Positions 47,416 to 60,178 of a DNA stretch of 64,000 nucleotides are shown one piece after another. The DNA comes from Trichinella spiralis (Eukaryota > Nematoda > Enoplea > Trichinellida > Trichinellidae), in contig CM012955.1 in NCBI GenBank assembly GCA_000181795.3, positions 3,529,099-3,593,098 on the forward strand, given 5' to 3'. The translations under genes and the position numbers were made by a program. The notes below the pieces were generated by a model that made no database searches, was not told where the DNA came from, and was given only the letters and a program-made list of their open reading frames with translations. The stretch's first letter is position 1. Every line of letters starts with the position of its first letter.

Positions 47416-49009
47416 AATGGTAGCAATTCTCCACTGAACATCGTCGCACCCCCTGTCCTGCGATGTTGTGTTCATCTTATTTTGCATGAAAACACGAAAG
47501 CCAACAAAATGAAACAATTTTGCTATTTTGTTTTTTTTGTTTCAATTTTTTTGAATTGGCATTTCGCGTTTTAATTGCAATTTTTGTGAAAAATTGTGCG
47601 CCATATTTGCAAATGCAGAAGCAGTACTGTTGTTCTTTGGCGTGGTTTTATAAAAATAAAAGTAAAAATCAGCCCTATTCTTCATTTTTGGGCATGTATT
47701 CAAAAATAGCCCCAAGTAGAGGAAGACGATGCAATTTGTTTTTTCCCATTTTATTGAATACTGTTTAAAATTCTTTTCTTTTTCAAATATCAGTGATGTT
47801 ATGCTGATGTGCATTTGGCAATTGGATGGATGAATCGATTGAAATGCTTGGAGAATTATTTTTTAATTACTTAGATTGGCATTTGAATAATTCATTTTCG
47901 TGTGATTGAAGCAGAGAGGAGAGAAAAAAGCTGTATGCGGCCGGATGTGATGCAATTAATTTCTGATGAAATTGACCGTTGTTTGCAAAAGGCGAACAAT
48001 CGGCTTCAGCCGCGGCAGGAGTGACTTTTTTGCTGATACTGTCGTAGAAGAAAAAAAATATATCACTCTTGCAGTTGCATGTTAACAACGCTTGGCCTGT
48101 TGTCATTGGAAATGACGAGCAACAGAAAGCATGCAATATAAGTTAGTGCAGTTGAGTGTTGTTGAAATGGAATATCAAGATGTCACATTTTTCTTTGTTT
48201 CATAAAACAAGCGAAAAATGCATGCGCATAGCTGTTTCGGTGCTTAATTTGTACTGGATGTTTACAGTTGTATTGCTTACAATGCTGACAGTAAGAGATC
48301 TGAGCGAAATGCTTTTTCACTATGCAAGAATATTATTTATCGAGTAAAATTCAATCTTTATTGTGCATTATGATTTCATAAAGTACAGCAGCAGGTCAAT
48401 GCATGCTTCAATGATAGATATTTAAGCTTAATTAGAAAAGGTTACACAATGCTAATTTTAACGTAACCAGTTGAAATAATTACGTGACATATTGAAATGA
48501 ATTTAAGAACTTGCATATTGTGTAGTTCATTTAAATATTTAATTGTATCGTGACAAAGCTGTTGCAGGTTGAATGGTAATTATAGAATAGAATGAATATA
48601 TTTGAAATAAGTTTGGTTGGTTTAGTTTGTTTGCAAAAGTTTTTGCAAACCGTTCAGCGCATAAAATTGAATTAAAATTGGAAAAATGACGAATGATATT
48701 TCCACATGCATAGAAAAAAAGCAAAAGCGAAGAAACTATGGTTACAGAACTGACCAATCAGCTTGGAACAAGTCTGGGGATTTTGCTTTTGAAACTCGGT
48801 TGAAATAGACGGAAAAGCTATCGATTTCTCATCGAAGTTCACTGGCACATTGACGAAGCGGTGGTGCTTCTTGTTAGCTGCTTGTAAGGCAACAAACACT
48901 GTTGCAAACGACAAACACTTCGTACTCTTGACAAGAAATTCCTTTTACACTAACTAACTAACTAACTAATCAAGCAACTTTTATTTTTACAATTGCCAAA
49001 TCGTTGAAA
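47416..49009. other. Spacer between VPS45 and the propeptide gene
   Basis: Mostly AT-rich. The part from about 48740 to 48930 is richer in GC and open on the minus strand (KKHHRFVNVPVNFDEK), with no ATG or partner exon; it lies just before the propeptide gene and may be promoter or 5' UTR. A CTAA tetranucleotide run ends it near 48948-48968. Confidence 0.45.
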
Positions 49010-51835
49010 ATGTTCATCACAATACGACTTTGTTTTGTGATGTCGACATTTGTAATTTTATTCAGCTGGGCGTTGCCCATCCACGAATTACAAAGTGCTG
49101 GCAACTCATTTGTATCCGGTGAGTAGTAAATAGGGTGGGGAGTTCAAATTTTATTGCTTTTCTCTACACGTACACGTACAGATGATGATCAACGTGTTTG
49201 GATAATTGTTCTGTTCAATCTGACTAGTGATCAGTTGAATTTTTTTCCAAATCAATCAACAACTTATTAACTTGATTGCTTTTGATAAACTGTTCACAAT
49301 TTCATTTGCATATGAATATGGATGCAAATTATCCTCCAACATCCTCTGATTATCGAAGCAATCTCTTGTAATTCGTAATTCCAATAATAGTGATTTCTTT
49401 TTCCAAAATGCTAAATTAAATGAATGCAATTTCATTTTCATAATATTGATAAAATTGAATCAAAGCAATTTATTTATTTAAACAAATTCCCATTTTTCAA
49501 GATAATATATTTCCGTTGGATTTTTCCTATAAAACGCCTATCACTGACATTTTTTATCTTGCCAATAAATAAATAAGCTTGCAACTTGCAGCAAGTGCAA
49601 ATAAATTATATGCATATATATTTTTTTTGAATTCCAATATACTTGAACAAATTCCATTTAATATGAATATATATTTCAATAGCATGAGATGAAGTTGCGT
49701 TTGCTTGGAAAAAAACTGGAGGCTTCGTTGGTCGTGTTTTCACCCCACAGCTAGTTGATTAAGTTTCGGTCAATTTGCTTTGACCTATCCGGAAAGCGTA
49801 AACCAATGCTGATCAATCTGATTTTAATGCTTCTTCATTGGTTCGAAAAGAACATTTAAATAATTTCATCACTCCGCTTTTTCTTTTTTATGGCAAATTT
49901 GGAATATTACACGTTGAAATATTATTTTGAAAGCTATCAATTTGCAGAAGAAATCATGCACAAAAAAAGTCAACGATTATCAGTTACGTAACTAAGCAAA
50001 TGAACAAGCGTGACATCATTGTAATCATACATATGAACAGAGTCATTTTGCCCCGATTACGTGGCTGTTAACTGACAATTATTTTCTTTGAACGATATTT
50101 AAAAATTATTCAAGTCGAGTATTTACCATAATAAATGAAATTATCCGACCCTTTTGACGATCATCATTATCCAGACATTGATCTCCAGGAAGTAGGAGAA
50201 AAAAACACATGAGCCAAAGAAAAATGACAAAATGCTAAAAGAATGCTAAATTACGGAAAATGCTATGGAGAATTTCTTTTTTTTTCCTGTTTCAAATGTG
50301 ATCGCAATAGTTGAGCTTAACGTTGACATGAAAATTGACAATTTGTTTGTCTTTGCATTAGGCAGCTAAATTAGCCTTCGCTCAATCAGAATGCGCGATT
50401 ATCAGTAGCAATAGCAAAATTCGAAATTTGCATGGTCACCGTTAATTTCTGATGATTGATTGAAATTGAAAAATGAAGTATGTGGAGGAATATTTTGCAA
50501 TTCCATTTGTGAGCTGGACAACAAACTTGTGCTTTCATTCATTATTAAAATGTATTTCATTAAATTCAACCAGCATACTATCTCATCTGCAGGCAAAGTT
50601 ACTAATGAACTCTGTCTGTTTTTTTTATTTAATAAACAAGTTTGGATAAGTTGGATGCGATGCTTGTTCAACGTAATTACGTTTTTAATATTCTCAATAA
50701 TCCATCAATATAGAACAAACAGCTATTTCACTTTTAGTTAATTATCATTTAAGCCAATCGCATTTAAGAACACAAGTGTCGTAATTTTTATCTCTACATT
50801 TGATCAAAATTGACCTTATGTTATAAGCCATGAGTATTATTTATCAACAATAATTCCCTCTCTGCTCGTCCGTGAAGATATGATTTTTGCATTTGTGATT
50901 CGTCGTCTACTTTATGTCCTATTATTGATTCCATTAAACTATAATTATTCCCTGGGATTTGATTCGATCTGATTTTTTCCAACTCGATTTTCTAACATGA
51001 CGGATTTCTTGCAGCAACGGATGGTCCAGCAATGGCCCATGGTGACCATTTACCATTCTCTAAATATCAAGTAGGTATTTTGTGCTTTGAACAAAAAGAT
51101 TTAACGGAAAAGTGCATATTTAGAAAAAGCACAAGTCATCGTTGCAAAAGCATCCTGATGCCCTGAATATTGTAAAAGGTTTGTTTGTTTTCTTCTGCGG
51201 TCTGTTGTTGCTGTTGTTGTTGACCGCTTAGCTTATGTTAAGGCTCTCAAGTGAATCCAGTGAAGAAAGTTACTTTCCAACAGCGACGCAGTAAAGTCTC
51301 CACAAATGACAAAAGTTTGAAAAGACAACAGGGACATTCTACTAGGGCGAAAAGATCCGCATATGGACCGATGCTACCGGAATATACAGCTCGATGGAGT
51401 CGTCCATTGCGCAGACTGTCCGACGCAGATCTTTATTATTTATATCACGCACTTGAACAGCTTCAGCGTTTAGCACAAGAACAGATGTCGGATGCGAAAT
51501 TGGACTTTAATAATAATTACTACATGCAGTGGACTGATCCGGAGAGTAATTATTATTCATTTGCCGAAGAATTCACAAATGAAGAACCTGTTGAAGAGCT
51601 GGATGATGCGGATGCTGATTTTGATTTAATAGATGATAAACCGATTATTTTGACGCGACGTAATAATTTACAAGCGCCATATCATCAAATAATTCCATAC
51701 GAAATTCCTGTGGCTTATTCAGACGTCATTTCTTTTGAAGATCTATTGCAACATCTAGACGAAGCTGAACTGGATCGTCAAATTTATGCATTAATTAATC
51801 AGCTTAATGAGCAAAACGCGGAATATCACAAATGA
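49010..51835 (+). CDS. Secreted propeptide-like protein with dibasic sites, family unknown
   Basis: Exons 49010-49118, 51015-51070, 51124-51178 and 51243-51835 keep phase and give 270 residues. Exon 1 is almost exactly a signal peptide (LCFVMSTFVILFSWALP) followed by a 1.9-kb intron, a layout common in peptide-hormone genes. Residues 40-111 are basic, with candidate processing pairs KK 56-57, KK 81-82, RR 88-89, KR 100-101 and a strong furin-like TRAKR ending at 111. After it comes SAYGPMLPEYTARW, then a helical LYYLYHALEQLQRL segment, an acidic stretch (EELDDADADFDLI) and a last amphipathic helix. There are no cysteines after residue 8, so no disulphide fold. I do not recognise the family. 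A neuropeptide or hormone precursor fits best; a proprotein with a helical mature chain is the alternative. No Gly-Lys-Arg amidation site is visible. Confidence 0.75.
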
Positions 51836-54048
51836 TCAGAATATCTACTCCGTGAACATCGATTTCTATTTCAGTCTGCTAAAGTTACCAGTAAATTTAT
51901 CGACCGAACTGATTTTGTCTGGTCTTTGATTTTGTCTCTTGCCGTTAAAATATGTATGCTGAAGTATATTTAAAAAAGGAAAGAAATAATAATTATTATA
52001 ATAATGAAGTGTCTGCTTGTGTTGTTGACTTCCACGCTAGACTGGCGCTCGCTTAGCCGATTTTCGAAAGGATTAGACCAATCCATTTGGGCATCTATAT
52101 TTGACAATTCAAATCAATATTACACAGCCAATTTGCATTGTTTGAGAATAAAAATGATGCAAACATCTCAAAGGAACGGCTAATAATTCTCCGTGGCGTG
52201 CAGTAAATTTGAGCATAATTTCAAATTTTCACATTTGAAACAGTTCGTCACTTTCATGCGCATAAACAATGTGTTGAAGTTATACACCAGGGGCAAAATA
52301 ATTGCATGGCATTCAAATAAACAGGCGAAATAAATATTCATGTATTTTTTTACTTTGATATTTAAACAAAATCTGAACTAACATTAAACTGACTACATTT
52401 ACATTTTTGACAATTTAAATGTAGCACTTTTTAAAATGAATGTAAATGTTGCTTATTTAACAATGTGTTCCAAGCGAAACTGCGACATTTTTATTTGCTT
52501 ATCTATTTTTGATTTTTGATAAAAAAATGTTGCTCCGTTGAATGCAGAAAAATGCCATTTTCTTACTGAATGTTTTTGCTATCAACAAAATGATTTCATT
52601 TGAAATGTATTCACAAACTTTAACAAAACGTACGACATTATATTTATTGCAAAAATTGATTCGATTATCAAAAATTAATAATAATTCTGCGAAAAGATAT
52701 ACATAGAATGTTTAAATTCATAATAGATCAATTGATCATTTGATGGTATTCAAAAATATTCCAAACATACAGAATAATCATCATGACTATACTAAAACAT
52801 ACATAAAAATAGTTGAAAAGTTTTTGTTGGTTCAGCTGTTCACCATCTTACAGTAATATGTTTTTCATTAACAACAGCAATCATTTAAAGCAATTAACAA
52901 CATATGTAGAATAAAACTTTATAAATACTGTTGAATAAATAAAATAAATAAAAGTAAAATATAACTTATATTGCGTATACTAACAACGATAGTATATTCA
53001 ACGAAACTGGCTTTATTGTCGATCTTTTACAAACTACTTTTCCCCATCAATTTTGTAGAATAAAATAATAACAACATAAAAATATCGTCTGAAATTATAA
53101 AAATAATTTTTAAAAATTATTTACTTTTAGTAATACATCTCCTACTGTCAATGATCAGTTACAGTTATAATAGTTGCCATGCATCTCATTTTTATGAAAA
53201 AAATATGCTTGATTTCATCTATATTTGTCCAGATTGAATGACATGCATTAATGTGAGTTTCATTATTTTAAAGATATTTTAAATTGAAAGAAAGGCTTTC
53301 TGATTAAGCATTAAGTGCAACAAGGCGTTCACCGCATATCGATATTTAACGTTATCATTGTTGTTGAATTAGGTAATACGGTTTTTCATTTGGTAGGTTA
53401 TTTCAGTTTGCAGCTTTTATGTTGTCTTTTCTACTGAAATAAGCAGCGGTCATATTTTATTCTCGTAGCGTTAAATGAAATTTTTTATTCATGCAAGGCG
53501 ATATTTAATTATGAGTATATCATTCAGTTTGAAACACTTAAGGCTATATCATTTTAACGGAACTTTGATAATTAATGTTTTGTTCTGTTTACTTTATACG
53601 CTTTTTTAAAGTTGTAATTTTTCAGATTTAAACACAAAATGTTTATTTGAAAATGTTCGTTAACTGTGACTGTTTTTTTTAAATACACGTAAGAGTTACG
53701 TTTTTTATAAACTGCTTGAAAATGTACTAGTGAAGTCGTTTAAAACAAAAGTTTTCCTCCACGATTATATTTTTGTAAGCAAGGCATTAAATTAACATAA
53801 GTTGTTCCTTGTTTTATATATTTTGTGGTTTTTATCGTTATTTTTTGACAAATTCGAAGCTGAGGCAATATTATACGTAGATACTTACAGTATGTATTTT
53901 GATTTTCAGGTAAATGTTTTTTGCATTTACAGTATTAGTTTAAAATATGTAATGTTTACTGGTAGAGTTTAAAGATTGCGATTTTGCATTTTTTTAATGT
54001 GAGAATATTTTAGGAAGAAAACGGCTGATTCCTTAAAGTCAGAGTGAG
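51836..54048. other. Gene-poor AT-rich stretch, 2.2 kb
   Basis: No exon on either strand. It holds the 3' flank of the propeptide gene and the HDAC11 promoter; a TTTTAG at about 54013 could be a splice acceptor for a 5' UTR exon or a trans-spliced leader. Confidence 0.5.
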
Positions 54049-55071
54049 ATGGATATAACTGAAAAAGATTTTGAACGAATTAATAGCTCGAAGCTGTATG
54101 CACCGTTGAAAGAGCAAGGTTTGCACTCTTTTGTTTTCGATCCAATATATGACATCAGATTTTTTGGCATTGAAAAGTTGCATCCATTTGATGCAGGCAA
54201 GTGGGGCAGGGTTTACAATAAGCTGGTGAAACGAGGCTACATCAACGAGCAGCATATATGCCGCCCGCGAGAGGCCCAGTATGATGATCTTCTTATTGTC
54301 CACAGCAAATCATATTTGTCCACTTTACACTGGAATGTACTCATAGCTCGGATAATGGAAGTACCATTGTTGATCTTCTTCCCGGCTTGTGTGATTGATC
54401 GAAAAGTTTTAAAAAGTTTTCGTTATCAAACCGGTGGTACTGTGTTGGCAGTTCGACTGGCAATAGAATGCGGAGCAGCGGTCAATCTTGGTGGCGGATT
54501 TCACCATTGCAGCTCAAAATCTGGTGGTGGATTTTGTCCTTATGCAGATATAACGTTGGCGATAAAATTTTTATTCGCGCAACGTCTTGTTGAAAAAGTT
54601 ATGATTGTGGATTTAGATGCGCATCAAGGTAATGGACATGAGCGAGATTTTCTCACAAGTACCGACAACGTTTATATATTAGACATGTATAATTGTGATA
54701 TTTATCCGCGTGATGTGAAGGCGAAGAAAGCAATACGAAAGGCTGTGGAAATTAAAAGTCAAACATCTGATCAACGTTATTTTAGTTTGTTGAAAAAAGC
54801 ACTTGATGAAGCAGTTTTGGAATTTCAACCTCAACTTGTCTTATACAATGCAGGAACTGATTCGTTAACTAATGATCCTCTTGGAAATTTAGATCTTTCG
54901 CCGACGGCAATTTTGCAACGAGACGAATTGATTTTCAAAACATTTCGCAAAAGCAATCCTGCTGTACCGATTGCAATGGTTTTCAGTGGAGGTTATCAAA
55001 GAAATAGTGCTGAGGTAATTGCAAACTCACTTGGGAATTTGATTGACAAAGGTTACATTAATGTTATTTAA
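54049..55071 (+). CDS. hda-11: HDAC11-type class IV deacetylase, intronless
   Basis: A single open frame of 340 residues covers the whole enzyme, close in length to human HDAC11 (347). Conserved landmarks are IEKLHPFDAGKWG, QTGGTVLAVRLA, GGGFHHCSS with the catalytic His pair at 152-153, and FCPYADITLAIKFLF. Then come VDLDAHQGNGHERDF with zinc ligands Asp190 and His192, YNAGTD with ligand Asp271, LSPTAILQRDELIF, and SGGYQ with the transition-state Tyr316. All active-site residues are present. HDAC11 is chiefly a lysine long-chain deacylase in mammals, so histones may not be the main substrate. The name follows the nematode family. Unlike every other long gene in the window it has no intron, and the reading frame is intact. 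An AATAAA lies about 85 bases after the stop. Confidence 0.96.
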   Translation: MDITEKDFERINSSKLYAPLKEQGLHSFVFDPIYDIRFFGIEKLHPFDAGKWGRVYNKLVKRGYINEQHICRPREAQYDDLLIVHSKSYLSTLHWNVLIARIMEVPLLIFFPACVIDRKVLKSFRYQTGGTVLAVRLAIECGAAVNLGGGFHHCSSKSGGGFCPYADITLAIKFLFAQRLVEKVMIVDLDAHQGNGHERDFLTSTDNVYILDMYNCDIYPRDVKAKKAIRKAVEIKSQTSDQRYFSLLKKALDEAVLEFQPQLVLYNAGTDSLTNDPLGNLDLSPTAILQRDELIFKTFRKSNPAVPIAMVFSGGYQRNSAEVIANSLGNLIDKGYINVI

Positions 55072-55525
55072 TGTTTCTTCTTAAAATTTTATATTGTTAC
55101 TTTTTGCATGCTGTGCAAATCTGAAATGCATTTAACGATGCTCGATCATGGTGATATTGTTTTAATAAATTCATGAAATATCATTTCGATAATAGAAATA
55201 TTTTTAAACATTTCATTCATATATGCATTTCAGCTTGTGTATTTTTCATTTGTTATCATTTTTTAGTAAGTAGTATTGCGAACAATTGTAGATTAAAACA
55301 GTTTTTACTTGCGATTATAAACACATTCGGTTTTCAAGAGCTTATGCATATTTACAACAAGCCATATGTTAAACACCATCAGTTATGTACATTTAGCATT
55401 GTGAAAATTCAAATTGCTCGTATGCTTCACAAACTTGGCACCAGATGTGCATTAAAAAAAAGTTTACAGTTTTCGAATTCTCAAGACAAATTAAAAAAAC
55501 AGGCCAAATTACGACGAACAGGTAA
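55072..55525. other. Convergent 3' region of HDAC11 and the LRP11-like gene
   Basis: The two genes end facing each other. A plus-strand open frame (55173-55583) crosses into the last exon of the LRP11-like gene; it is Lys/Phe/His-rich and looks like chance. Confidence 0.5.
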
Positions 55526-58342
55526 TCAAGTTACTAGCATTCCACCTATGAGAAATTCACCTTCATCAGCGGTCATCATTTGACCAATACGAATTCGACG
55601 CTTTCTGTTTCTCAGTCTGCATCCAACGTAAACTAGCACAATCCCGGCCATCGCTATGCCGGTTCCAAGCAACAGAGCTGCAACTTTCATTTTATAATCC
55701 AATATTTTTGAAGCTTGAAGTGGTCGTGCAGTGATTGTCAGAATGCTATGCTTTGTCGTATTTGAAACATTCGAAATATCTTGCGACCTTTCATTCGGTT
55801 TTAAAGTTGCTGTTCTACCTTGTGCACCACTGTGTTCTGCGTCGGTTAATTCTGCAGAAAATTGCAGCATTTTATAAATGAAATGCCGACTGAAAATGCT
55901 ATGCTTAATTGAACATATTGAAATAATAATTTTTACAATTATTCAATTGCAAATCATACGCGTATCTCTAACTGAATGTAAATTTCTTAAACAAACTGAA
56001 ATGATTTCACCTTTCAAATTGCTTGATATTGGATGAATTTTCATTTGTTGACTTTCGTTTTCTGTTATGCTACCTGCATTTCTTCCATCTGAATACATTG
56101 AAAATAAATTTACAGATTTCGAATTTGACTGTCTTCTAAAACAGATTCTTCATCACTACTGGTTCATAAAATTTCAGAACGTTACGAGAAAAACATACAA
56201 AGGCTGTTTTGTTAATTTATCGAATGAATTTTCCATTTTTTCTGCTTTCTGCATCCACTTTGAGCCTAATAAGATGAATTTGTATAAATTAGCAAAATTT
56301 GATAATAAAAATACTGCAGTTTTTTTCGTCACTGCCATCTAGACATTGTTCTAGTCCGTCGCAAACATCATACAGGGCAATACATTCTTCACTTTGTTCA
56401 CACTGCCATTGGTAACGGCCACATTCTGCAAATGCATCCTCTTTCAATATGCATTATAGAATAAAATTTATTAACTTTACTCTAAAAATATAAACTCAAA
56501 TTATCAATTCTTATTGGATTGACTTGAAAATTGAATTGTTGTAATTGAATTCGATTTTTCATAAAATAAAATAAGGCCAATAAAATTTAATCCAAACCAA
56601 CTAAGTCAAAGCATATATATTTTAAAAATCTTTTAAGATGCTAGTTTCAACAGGCTTGTTATGAAAATATGGAAACCTACTTGGAGAAGTAGTATCTTGA
56701 TGCTCGATTTCTTTCTGATTAATGTATGAATAGCTTGGCTGTTTGGGTTGACTGTAAGGATAATTGAAGTCCTTTTCGGAAGGTGGTGAGACAAAATCAG
56801 AAAATTGACCTCGTCTACGATAATTTGGCAAATCTTGATGATTTACAGACATTTTCATTGAAATGTAATTTTTGTTCAGTACAAAAACACATTTGAAGTT
56901 GTTAATCTCACCGCAGTCGAACAAATAGCAGTTGTCCTTTTCTGAAGCTTGTGTCTAAATAAATCAATTTTAGCATCGCATGTGAAAGTTTCTAATGCAA
57001 ACGAATGTTGCAATTATATAACAGCTGATTTTATTAACTCTAAAACAGGCAACGCTAATCTTTTCAAAAGCTTTTTATTCAATTTATATGCACGCAGTAT
57101 AAGCAGTATTCTTATGCTTTTTCGTATTCTCTTCTGTTTCTTTCACAGTACAAGAACTTTACAGAAGTAAATATGAAGTAAAATGAAATTTTTCTGTTTT
57201 ATATACTTTTTATTATTTTCAAGTCACAGGAAAACATTAAGTTGAGTAACTTTAAACTTTTGATCAATTTGTTCATAAAAAAACTCATTGCAGAAGATAA
57301 TTTAATTGTAATTCCTGAATTAACAATCGCAGCAACGCAAAATATACCTTATAACTGACTTTTAACGGAAGAAAGGTTATCAGAGAACCAAAGCATCGAA
57401 TACTTATTAATGAAATTATTGTAAATATGTTATAATTAAAAAAATACGTTAATTTTATAAAACATTATACTGAACAAATGACCAGCTTTGTTTAAAGGCA
57501 ATCTCTCATGCTTTTTAATTGATTGAAAAATTAATCGATATTCCACACATAGAAGCCAGGAATCATTCGTGCCATTTTAGTGTCAGTCGTTTGTATCGAT
57601 CAAGTATTGGTGTTGTTCCATAATTTAAATAAACTACTTAGCACTTTTTTTCACGAACAGTTTTTAGAAGCTTACATGCCTTAAATATTATTTTTAATCT
57701 TAAGAAATAAGCTTTTGCTTTTTCCTGATAACAATGAAGAACCCGAAAGCATCGAGAGGGATCTGAATCGCTTTAACGTTATCTGAATTGTATTTAAGTA
57801 AGAAAGTAGAAACTAAATAAAATTTCATGAAAATAGAATTACAGAACAAATGAACTTTCATTAGTGTAGATATAATGAAATTATTTTATTTGATTATAAA
57901 TATACAAATAGTTTTAGCAACTACAAACAAACATGTGAAAGGAGTCTAATGTTATCACATAACATTCACGTATGAAAGGTTAGAATAAATTTAAAAAAAT
58001 AAAATAAATAAAAATTATCTTTAATCATAGAAATTGAAATCTGTTAATGATACGGTTTTAACGTTTTCTTTGAATGCAAACAAATTATTAGTGAAAAAGT
58101 ATTCTTCAAACCTTTGCCGGAAAGATTACTAAATTGCAGTCTTCAGTGTCACAACAGATTTGCATACATTGTTCAAGGCTAGACTGTCTCGAAGTCAACA
58201 AAAATTTGGCTCCACGTTGGATAGAATCGGTTGTTTTGATGATGGTACCGTTGCTCAGGTCATAAAAATGTTGACAAGGTGAATTGTTCCAGCTAACCAC
58301 CAGATGAAGCAATAAATAAACATAAAAAAGTTCACTTATCAT
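55526..58342 (-). CDS. MANEC + LDL-receptor class A single-pass membrane protein, LRP11-like
   Basis: Five exons keep phase: 58342-58112, 56954-56681, 56425-56315, 56088-56011 and 55851-55526, giving 339 residues. A signal peptide (LFYVYLLLHLVVSW) leads into a MANEC domain with its run of cysteines (SLEQCMQICCDTEDC; NCYLFDCGEINNFKC). A Pro/Ser/Tyr-rich linker follows, then an LDLa module at about 169-205 (CDGLEQCLDGSDEKNC) with the calcium-binding DGxDE pattern. After a Ser/Thr-rich stalk comes one membrane helix near 288-309 and a short basic tail. The tail ends GEFLIGGML, like the YLINGMYL end of vertebrate LRP11. Vertebrate LRP11 also has a PKD domain between MANEC and LDLa; none is seen here. 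The function of the family is poorly known. It is the only minus-strand gene in a plus-strand cluster. Confidence 0.88.
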
Positions 58343-59548
58343 CTCTGTTGATAAAGTTACTCACATTTTGATTATTGTATGTGACAAACGAAGTTTAATG
58401 CGATAAATGAAGATCTATAGGATAATCAGGTTCAATTCCTATTGCATGATGTCACTATATTACAAGTGCTTCTAATAAATTGTAGTAGATATTTACTGAA
58501 CATTATTTGTATAAAATTTTACATTTATTACAATTTAGAGTAAAATCTCATATGTTTAATGCCTAATTATAATGAATACTTTATATTTCATTTTATAGAA
58601 TACTTAAAAAATACTTTAAAGAGCATTGCAAATTGCATACAAAGATATATCGAAATTATTCTGTTTAATTAAGTAGCATTATTTCCAACTGATATCTTAC
58701 TGCAGCATTTCTAGCACCATTTTGATTTGTTTTTATTATTTTTGTCATTATGATACTTGAATTTGTTTAATGTCCGCTTTCATAAGTTTATTAATGTTTT
58801 GCAACTTTAAATAACGATTGTTTAATAGCGTACCATCTTTTTCTTCATAAACACTGCTTATTTTTAAAATTGGCCATTCTAAATCGATCATTTTATAAAT
58901 TTACGATTACGTTTAACAATCAGTATGAAGTACAATTTGTTGCATCTTTATTTGCCCGTTTTTCCTGTTCTTTTCTCTGTTTGATTTGCTATAATGGCTT
59001 TTCCAATATTTAAAAGATGGGAAAAATGGAAAAAAAGTCTTTTGAAATAAATAATGATTACTAGTAGGCAAAACGACCATTCAAGCATATAAGATAAAGA
59101 TCATTTTAAACATAATTAAATTTAATTCGAAAAACATATATCTTTTGGTAATAATTAATTTATAAACAATTCTGCTTGATATTTTTGTTTCTTAAAAATG
59201 GCGAATATTATTAATCTTGATTATTTATTTTACAGTTTATTCATACTGTATGTTTTGTTCCGCGTTTCTCATCATATGTGACGATAGTAATTTTATGATG
59301 TTTTTATTAGTGAATAACTTATATATTTAAAGTAAATTTTTTAAATTAAATACTTACTGATCATTACATGGAATTCATGAGTCTTTATTTTTGCAGAGTA
59401 AAAGAAAAATGGTGCTAGTGTTAAATTTCAGTAATTCGTATGTTCAGGAATCTTAAAATATTTTAATTTTTTGCAGGAAACATTTAATTTATTGATGTTA
59501 TATTAACATATTTTTTTAATTTTTCCAAATATTTTTCAGCGCTTACGC
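58343..59548. other. Gene-poor AT-rich stretch
   Basis: Separates the divergent LRP11-like and UQCR11 genes. A GGTTCAATTCC at 58429 resembles a tRNA B box but no cloverleaf forms around it. Confidence 0.5.
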
Positions 59549-59924
59549 ATGGCTATCAATTTGATGCAGCTACTCAGAAGATATAACTTGCCCACGTAAG
59601 TGTCATTGAATTTTTCTTGCGTGAATCTTTAATTTTGGATTAATTATAAAAGTATAAGATAATATTGCATATATTATCGTGTGAATCCTGACTGAAAGCT
59701 ACTTGTTATTTTTTCTTTGCCAGTAAACGTTAATTTACAAATTGCTGTTGCTTGAAATCGTTGGAACTACACTGATTAAGTTGATGTAATTTAGGCCTTT
59801 TTCGTTGGCAATGTATGGTGCCGTTGGTGCTATGTGCGGCATTTACATCACTGATTGGAATGTAATCATTCGCTACATTCCATTTTATGGAAACAAATTG
59901 AATGAACCGAAGCGCTACGGTTGA
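59549..59924 (+). CDS. uqcr-11: Cytochrome bc1 complex 6.4-kDa subunit (UQCR11/subunit 10)
   Basis: Two exons, 59549-59595 and 59795-59924, give 58 residues (human 56). After a short N-terminus (LLRRYNLPT) the single membrane helix reads MYGAVGAMCGIYITDW, then VIIRYIPFYGNKL. This matches the GAVGA...TDWxxILxxxPYxxGK pattern of the human subunit. It sits in the mitochondrial inner membrane as an accessory subunit of complex III. The start is the first ATG after an in-frame acceptor-like CAG, so a 5' UTR exon or trans-spliced leader may precede it. The name follows the human gene. Confidence 0.88.
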
Positions 59925-60178
59925 GCAGAACATTTTGAAGTTGTATTTTGGGCAATATATGGCAGTTAACTTTGCTAACTTTCGAGGAATTGTGATGTTT
60001 ATCGACTGTTGATAGTAAATATTATTAGTTTAATGTGAAATTTTGTTTTCTGTGTTGTGCATTGTTTTTTGACATTTCTATATTTTTGAAGAGATTATTT
60101 TTGCATTGTTGAAAATTACTTGTTTATTGTAGAAGATATTTTACAGAACAAAAAACGTATTGTATAAGGTTGTTTTAA

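Noticed and set aside
48156-48347. Plus ORF with a membrane-like segment (tetraspanin-like start)
   Set aside because: Only one hydrophobic stretch, no tetraspanin CCG motif, and no in-phase neighbour exon.
55173-55583. A 136-codon plus-strand ORF after HDAC11
   Set aside because: It runs into the last exon of the LRP11-like gene and has a chance-like AT-driven composition.
58383-58457. Possible tRNA: GGTTCAATTCC B box with GTGACA/TGTCAC ends
   Set aside because: No A box, no anticodon stem, and the T-arm pairing is poor; the ATAGG/CCTAT pairing makes only a simple hairpin.
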